This document shows positions 58,784 through 64,000 of a stretch of 64,000 nt of DNA, piece after piece. Every line of letters starts with the position of its first letter. Position 1 is the stretch's first letter. The DNA comes from JAAFJM01 sp964529175 (GTDB lineage Bacteria > Bacteroidota > Bacteroidia > UKL13-3). The stretch lies in the NCBI GenBank assembly GCA_964529175.1, contig CAZGVO010000003.1, forward strand, positions 299,547 through 363,546. Reading direction: 5' to 3'. The position numbers and the translations under genes are program-made. The notes below the pieces were generated by a model. That model ran no database searches, was not told the DNA's origin, and saw only the letters and a list, made by a program, of their open reading frames with translations.

Positions 58784-61506
58784 ATCATTTGTTTTTTAAC
58801 AGCCTATCTACTTTTAAACGGATTTTTCATCCTTTAATTGTGTTAATTCTTTGCTGCTTTTTAAATGTTAAATTTATTGTTGCACAGCAAAGTAAGACAA
58901 AAAATATTAACTCGTCCGACTCTGTCGCAATTAAAATAAATAAATCTGACACAATCAACAGATTATCAGATAGTTTATTTTTAAGCACTAGCAACACAAA
59001 CAAAAAAAACAGCAATTTAAATAACGATAGCTTAAAAATAGATTCCTTTAGCTACTTGCCAAGGAATAGTTCAGCTATTAAGAGTATAGTCAAATACACT
59101 GCCAAAGACTCAATTGCGTTTGTAGATTCGGTGCGAATGCTTGATTTATATGGCGATGCCAAGGTTTTTTACGAAGACCTTAACAATAGCTCAGAACACA
59201 TAACTATAGACCTAAATAGGAATACTATTTCCAGTTTGGGAAAATTAGATAGTCTTGGAAACCTAATTGGTACCCCTGAATTTAAACAAGGCGCTAACGA
59301 TTACAAAGCTGTAAAAATTACATATAACTACGTTACTAAAAAAGGTTACTTAAAAGAATTTAAAACCAAAGAAGGCGAAGGTTTTGTAAAAGGTACCAAT
59401 GTAAAACGCGATCCTGAAAACAACTTCTATATTGATGGAGCATATTATACCACTTGCGATGCAGACCATCCTCATTTTTATATTGGTTCTAGTAAAATTA
59501 AAGTAGTACCTGGAAAAAAATTAATTACTGGGCCAGCTAATTTTGTTATTGAAGGAATTCAAACACCTTTATTTCTCCCTTTTGGAATTTTTCCTCTTAA
59601 GCGTGGTCAACAGTCGGGCGTAATCATACCTCAGTATGGCATAGATGCGCAACGCGGGCCTAATTTGCGTGGTGGTGGATACTATTTTGGTTTAGGCGAA
59701 AGACTCGATTTAACACTAACTGGAGACATTTTTACTAACTTCAGTTGGTTATTAAATGTTAAATCAAATTACAGAACCAGATATAGATACAATGGTTTGA
59801 TAAACGTAATGTTTGGTAACAATAAATTTGGAAATCCTGATGATGCAAGTTACAATGAACAAAGCACTTATTCTATTGGTTGGAACCACGCCATGGATCC
59901 AAAAGCAAGGCCATTTACCAATTTTTCAGCAAGTGTAAATTTTGTAAGTTCAAATTTTTACGCACAAAATGCACAACGAAGTGCCACACAGTTTAACTCT
60001 ACCTCTCAGTCAAGTATTTCATTTTCTAGAGGTTTTAAAAATGGAAAATACAATTTGTCAACCACTGCCCGTGTAGATCAAAATTTACAAACCAGAACCA
60101 TTTCAGCTACTTTGCCCAATGTAGCATTTACTGTGGCAGCCTTTAATCCTTTTAAATCGCGAGATAAAGCCACAGCCGAATATTGGTACGAACAAATAAA
60201 TATGAGTTATAGCACCACATTTAACAACTCATTTACTACCACCGATACCACGCTATTTAGAAGTCGCGAATCTGGCGCTTGGAGCAAATTTGTTGATACC
60301 ACTTTTAAATATGGTGTTACTCATTCCATTCCTATCAATACCTCATTTAAACTATTTAAGTTTTATGTATTAAGCGTAAATGCTAATTACAACGAAACTT
60401 GGGCACCAACCACGGTAAGAAAAGAATTTATAAACAACGAGGTAAAAACACGCTTAGTAAGCGAGTTTGGCCGTTGGTTTACTTTTAGCACTGGAGCGTC
60501 ATTAAGCACCAAATGGTACGGAATGTTAAACTTTAAAAAAGGTAAAATTGCAGCCATTCGCCATGTAGTAGATCCAAATTTAGGATTTAGTTATACACCC
60601 GATTTTAGCGAAAAAATGTGGGGCTTTTACCAAGAAGTTAAGATGGATAGCACGGGTAAAATGCAAAAATACTCCATTTTTGAAAATAGCTATGGTGGCA
60701 CTCCAGGACAAGGTAAAGTAGGTAATATTACCTTTGGTATAAATAATAATTTAGAAATGAAAATTAGAACTGGAGGTAAAGATACTGCCGTTAAAGAAAC
60801 CAAAATAAAATTATTAGAAAGTTTCAACGTAAGTGGTGCTTACAATATCTTTGCCGATTCTTTAAACCTTTCTACCATTGCAATAAATGGTCGTACTACT
60901 TTATTTAAAACATTAGCTGTTAATGCTTATGCCACTTTAGATCCTTACCAAAATATCATTATAAAACAAGGAACAGTTCAGCGTTTACAACGTGTAAATC
61001 AATACTATTTTGATAACAATGGAAACTTTGGAAAAATTACAAATGCCAATCTAAACTTTGGTTACAGTTTATCGCAAGCTACTTTCGAGGGTAAGAAAAA
61101 ACGTAAAGAAGCTCGTAAAAAAGAAAACGAGAAATGGGGTTATAACAATTACGAATTACCTTGGTCGTTAAGCTTAAACTATGCTATTCAATATCAAGCC
61201 AATAGCTATACTGATTTAAACAAAACAGCTTATATCCAAACTTTAGGATTTAGTGGAAATGTAACCTTAACAAAAGGATGGACTTTTGGCTATTCATCTG
61301 GCTACGATTTTGTAAACAAAAAAATAGCTAGTTTATTCATCGACTTAAAACGCGATTTACATTGCTGGCAGTTTACTTTCAGTTGGAGTCCAATTGCGCC
61401 CGGAGGCTTTTCATTCTTTAACTTCCAAATCAATCCAAAATCTACCGTATTACAAGAGTTAAAATTACCAAAACGTAAAGATTACTTCGATAACAGAAAT
61501 TATTAA
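58765..61506 (+). CDS. lptD: LPS assembly protein LptD (Bacteroidota type)
   Basis: About 913 residues from the ATG at 58765; an upstream TTG lies in the promoter TAGTTTTG (58745-58752). Signal peptide, then an OstA-like domain (GDAKVFYEDLNNSS, TTCDADHPHFYIGSSKI) and a large barrel beginning near 285 (LPFGIFPLKRGQQSGVIIPQYG, GGGYYFGLGERLDLTLTGDIF). The Cys pair set seen in enterobacterial LptD is not obvious. It inserts LPS in the outer leaflet, linking it to the lipid A genes at 16877-19110. Followed by a terminator. Confidence 0.85.
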   Translation: MNNQFSYHLFFNSLSTFKRIFHPLIVLILCCFLNVKFIVAQQSKTKNINSSDSVAIKINKSDTINRLSDSLFLSTSNTNKKNSNLNNDSLKIDSFSYLPRNSSAIKSIVKYTAKDSIAFVDSVRMLDLYGDAKVFYEDLNNSSEHITIDLNRNTISSLGKLDSLGNLIGTPEFKQGANDYKAVKITYNYVTKKGYLKEFKTKEGEGFVKGTNVKRDPENNFYIDGAYYTTCDADHPHFYIGSSKIKVVPGKKLITGPANFVIEGIQTPLFLPFGIFPLKRGQQSGVIIPQYGIDAQRGPNLRGGGYYFGLGERLDLTLTGDIFTNFSWLLNVKSNYRTRYRYNGLINVMFGNNKFGNPDDASYNEQSTYSIGWNHAMDPKARPFTNFSASVNFVSSNFYAQNAQRSATQFNSTSQSSISFSRGFKNGKYNLSTTARVDQNLQTRTISATLPNVAFTVAAFNPFKSRDKATAEYWYEQINMSYSTTFNNSFTTTDTTLFRSRESGAWSKFVDTTFKYGVTHSIPINTSFKLFKFYVLSVNANYNETWAPTTVRKEFINNEVKTRLVSEFGRWFTFSTGASLSTKWYGMLNFKKGKIAAIRHVVDPNLGFSYTPDFSEKMWGFYQEVKMDSTGKMQKYSIFENSYGGTPGQGKVGNITFGINNNLEMKIRTGGKDTAVKETKIKLLESFNVSGAYNIFADSLNLSTIAINGRTTLFKTLAVNAYATLDPYQNIIIKQGTVQRLQRVNQYYFDNNGNFGKITNANLNFGYSLSQATFEGKKKRKEARKKENEKWGYNNYELPWSLSLNYAIQYQANSYTDLNKTAYIQTLGFSGNVTLTKGWTFGYSSGYDFVNKKIASLFIDLKRDLHCWQFTFSWSPIAPGGFSFFNFQINPKSTVLQELKLPKRKDYFDNRNY

Positions 61507-61510
61507 TCAA

Positions 61511-61551
61511 CAAAAAAGCCCAATCCGAAAAATCGAATTGGGCTTTTTTAT
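61511..61551. terminator. Bidirectional terminator
   Basis: AAAAAAGCCCAAT and ATTGGGCTTTTTT form a 13-bp stem extended by inner CG pairs, between the convergent lptD and peroxiredoxin genes. Confidence 0.9.
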
Positions 61552-61563
61552 AAACTACAAATA

Positions 61564-62208
61564 TTAGTGATTAGCCAAATAACTAGCTACACCTTCTGCA
61601 GTTGCATTCATTCCATCTTTACCTTTTTCCCAATTTGCAGGACAAACTTCGCCTTTTTCTTCAAAAAATTGTAAAGCATCAATCATACGTAAAGCTTCAT
61701 CAATATTTCTGCCTAATGGCATATCATTAACAACTTGATGACGTACAACTCCTTCTTTATCAATTAAAAATAAACCACGATAAGCCACTGCATCTTCGCC
61801 TAAATTTCCAATCCATACCAACTCGTTATTTTCGTTGTAGTCGTAATGACCAGCTAAAACACCAAAGTTATGTGCAATAGTTTTATTTACATCAGCCACT
61901 AATGGATACTGAACACCTTGAATACCACCATCATTTTGAGGAGTATTTAACCATGCCCAATGTGTAAATTTACTATCAATACTGCAACCAACTACTTGAA
62001 CACCTCTTGCTTCAAAGTCAGCAATTCTTTCTTGGAAAGCAATAATCTCAGTTGGACAAACAAATGTAAAGTCCAATGGATAAAAATAAAACAATACATG
62101 CTTTTTACCAATGTATTGCTCTAACGAAAAATTATCTTCAAAATCACCACCGTTAACTACGGCACTTGCACTAAACACGGGAGCCTTACGGCCTACTAAC
62201 ATTGTCAT
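61564..62208 (-). CDS. 2-Cys peroxiredoxin (AhpC/TSA family)
   Basis: A 214-residue peroxiredoxin. PLDFTFVCPTEIIAFQ near 44-59 holds the peroxidatic Cys, and GEVCPANWEKGKDGM near 187 holds the resolving Cys. FLIDKEGVVRHQVVND and the GRNIDEALRMIDALQ helix are typical. It reduces hydrogen peroxide and organic peroxides using thioredoxin-type donors. No OxyR-like gene is nearby. Monocistronic. Confidence 0.92.
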   Translation of the reverse strand: MTMLVGRKAPVFSASAVVNGGDFEDNFSLEQYIGKKHVLFYFYPLDFTFVCPTEIIAFQERIADFEARGVQVVGCSIDSKFTHWAWLNTPQNDGGIQGVQYPLVADVNKTIAHNFGVLAGHYDYNENNELVWIGNLGEDAVAYRGLFLIDKEGVVRHQVVNDMPLGRNIDEALRMIDALQFFEEKGEVCPANWEKGKDGMNATAEGVASYLANH

Positions 62209-62350
62209 ATTATTAATTATTAAAATTTATTTATACTTATTTGAACCGCAAATGTAGTCATATTGTTTTGTTCCAAACAAATATTTCTATCAGCTAAAAC
62301 TAGCATAAAAATTATTTAACAGAAAAAACATATTTCATTCAAAATACATT

Positions 62351-62482
62351 TTATTTGGGCATTACCGCAATTTCCTTAACAAAACCCATCACACTTGCGG
62401 TCGGGCTATTCGTTCCAATCTTTTTTCCAAAAGCGCAAACCTCAACAAAAAAAGGATTTCCACTGCTATCCCTAATGCACAA
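62351..62482 (-). pseudogene. Possible gene fragment behind prfC
   Basis: An open stretch of 43 codons with coding-like composition: CIRDSSGNPFFVEVCAFGKK, then IGTNSPTASVMGFVKEIAVMPK. It has no ATG near its start (TTG at 62482 is the nearest option) and begins 12 bases after the prfC stop. It may be the tail of a decayed gene or a tiny ORF. Weak evidence. Confidence 0.2.
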
Positions 62483-62493
62483 TATGGTTCTAA

Positions 62494-64000
62494 TTATTGA
62501 TTATCAGTCTTAAACTCCGAAGTAGTATGAAACGACAATTCAGGAAAATTATCCTGATTAATTTTTAAAGCCCATAAACTATCAGCTAAAAATACAGGTC
62601 TTCCTTCTTTATCTGTGGCAATACTATGTTTCTTCAAATTGGTAAAACGCTCCAAAGCCTTTTTATCTTTCGATGTAAACCAACAAGCTTTTTCATAATT
62701 CAAAGGTCTAAACGAACAAGAAGCACCATACTCATGTAAAAGTCTAAATTGAATTACATCAAACTGTAAGTCTCCAACAGTTCCAATAATTTTAATATTA
62801 CCAGGCTGCTGTATAAACAATTGAGCAACACCTTCATCGGTTAATTGCATAATTCCTTTTTCTAATTGCTTAGTCTTCAAAGGATCCTTATTTTCTAACT
62901 CTTTAAATATTTCAGGAGAAAAACTTGGAATACCTTTAAAATTAATCATCTCACCTTCAGTCAGAGTATCTCCAATTTTAAAGTTACCAGTATCATAAAG
63001 TCCTACCACGTCACCAGGATAAGCTTCATCAATCACACTCTTATCATTCGCCATAAAACTAGTCGGGCTCGAAAACCTAATCTTTTTATCCAATCTTGTA
63101 TGTTGATAAAATTTATTTCTTTCAAACTTTCCAGAAACAATTCTGCAAAAAGCAATTCTATCTCTATGATTTGGATCTAAATTAGCATGAATTTTAAAAA
63201 TAAAACCCGTAAACTTTTTCTCCTCTGGCTTCACCTCTCTAGTTTCGCTCTCCCTCGATCTTGGTTCCGGAGCAATTTGAACAAAAGTATCTAACAACTC
63301 TTGTACACCGAAATTGTTAATGGCACTTCCAAAAAATACAGGTGCTAAATAACCATCTAAATACAAATCTCTATTAAAAGGCTCATATACACCTTCCACC
63401 AATTCAGCATCATCACGTAATTTATTTGCAGCTTTCTCTCCAATAATCTCATCTAATTCTTTTGAATCGAGTGATTCAATAGCCAATACATCATTGGCAA
63501 TCTTTCTTTTATCTGCCGAGAAAAGTTGTAACTTTTTCTCATACAAATTATATACTCCTTTAAAACTTGAGCCAATACCAATTGGCCAAGATAAAGGTCT
63601 CGTATGAATATTCAATTCCTTTTCTATTTCATCTAATAAATCAAAAGGATCTTGTCCTTCCCTATCCATTTTATTAATGAAAACAATCACAGGCGTATTT
63701 CTCATCCTGCATACTTCCATAAGCTTTCTCGTCTGATCTTCAACACCTTTAACACAATCTACCACTAAAATCACACTATCAACTGCGGTTAAAGTCCTGT
63801 AAGTATCCTCAGCAAAGTCCTTATGCCCAGGAGTATCCAAAATATTAACTTTATAGTCCTTATAGTCAAAACCCATAACAGAAGATGCAACAGAAATTCC
63901 CCTCTGTTTTTCAATTTCCATAAAATCTGAAGTAGCAGCTCTAGTAGCTTTATTACTTTTGACAGCACCAGCAATTTGAATAGCCCCACCAAAGAGCAAA
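62494..64000 (-). CDS. prfC: Peptide chain release factor 3, cut by the window end
   Basis: About 502 residues of RF3 are visible; the N-terminal P-loop (roughly the first 30 residues) lies beyond 64000. Seen: LLFGGAIQIAGAVK, then KQRGISVASSVMGF (switch I), DTPGHKDFAEDTYRTL (switch II), INKMDREGQDPFDLLDEIE (NKxD), later domain II and III with FKIHANLDPNHRDRIAF and VGDLQFDVIQFRL. RF3 is the GTPase that recycles RF1/RF2 from the ribosome. It is separate from the prfH gene and not part of the RNA-repair island. Confidence 0.95.
   Translation of the reverse strand, partial: LLFGGAIQIAGAVKSNKATRAATSDFMEIEKQRGISVASSVMGFDYKDYKVNILDTPGHKDFAEDTYRTLTAVDSVILVVDCVKGVEDQTRKLMEVCRMRNTPVIVFINKMDREGQDPFDLLDEIEKELNIHTRPLSWPIGIGSSFKGVYNLYEKKLQLFSADKRKIANDVLAIESLDSKELDEIIGEKAANKLRDDAELVEGVYEPFNRDLYLDGYLAPVFFGSAINNFGVQELLDTFVQIAPEPRSRESETREVKPEEKKFTGFIFKIHANLDPNHRDRIAFCRIVSGKFERNKFYQHTRLDKKIRFSSPTSFMANDKSVIDEAYPGDVVGLYDTGNFKIGDTLTEGEMINFKGIPSFSPEIFKELENKDPLKTKQLEKGIMQLTDEGVAQLFIQQPGNIKIIGTVGDLQFDVIQFRLLHEYGASCSFRPLNYEKACWFTSKDKKALERFTNLKKHSIATDKEGRPVFLADSLWALKINQDNFPELSFHTTSEFKTDNQ

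Overview
The window comes from an AT-rich member of the Bacteroidota. The evidence is: an LpxC-FabZ fusion; two secreted proteins with type IX secretion (T9SS) C-terminal sorting tails; a Porin_10-type barrel; two GldM-C-like proteins; promoters of the TTG-N19-TAnnTTTG type; and starts without Shine-Dalgarno sequences. I cannot name a genus. There are no rRNA genes, CRISPR arrays, insertion sequences or phage genes.

Layout. 1-4140: a small secreted protein, then four unrelated minus-strand ORFs of unknown role, each preceded by an intergenic repeat (two repeat families, two copies each), which looks like a gene-cassette region. 4141-13110: metabolic and surface genes (GMC oxidoreductase pair, CtlX-like hydrolase, S41 peptidase, EVE protein, T9SS cargo). 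13158-15405: an accessory patch with a Shedu-like defence nuclease. 15521-23714: pirin, lpxC/fabZ-lpxA, a T9SS protein, a DEAD-box helicase and a porin. 23959-29528: accessory genes around dnaX, which carries an A10 slippage site splitting the tau reading frame, and a Fic gene embedded in CGG(A/T)GAATA palindromes. 29624-41651: dapA, a methyltransferase, pckA, a TPR protein, a UvrD-like helicase and a PAS histidine kinase. 51767-64000: mutS, a HEAT-like protein, an MCE protein with a 37-residue membrane partner, an amidase, lptD, a peroxiredoxin and a truncated prfC.

The most notable part is an RNA-repair island at 41679-51581. It holds two RtcB ligases, the release-factor homologue PrfH (1 nt after the second rtcB), two RlaP-type nucleotidyltransferases, a large RING-like/TerD-like protein (MXAN_6230/SCO0854-like) and a WYL regulator. 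Three of its promoters carry the same operator, TGCGCA-N7-TGCGCA or a close variant, and two of these have identical operator-to-promoter spacing.

The leader of the RING/TerD operon (about 49985-50320, minus strand) contains a tandem array of four RNA elements. All share GGTCAA-N7-TTACTTC, with the N7 paired to a changing partner strand that ends in AATT(A/G)CC or AATTATC. One element is a tRNA-like RNA (118 nt) with acceptor, D and T arms, whose anticodon loop is replaced by a circularly permuted copy of the same helix. Another contains a lone T-arm hairpin. The layout recalls bacterial Y RNAs, which join a Ro-binding helix to a tRNA-like module, but here the array is built into an RNA-repair operon. 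The rtcB1 and rtcB2 leaders are also strongly structured. I infer that these leader RNAs are sensors, substrates or partners of the repair proteins. The structures are read by eye and have not been tested by folding software or homology search.
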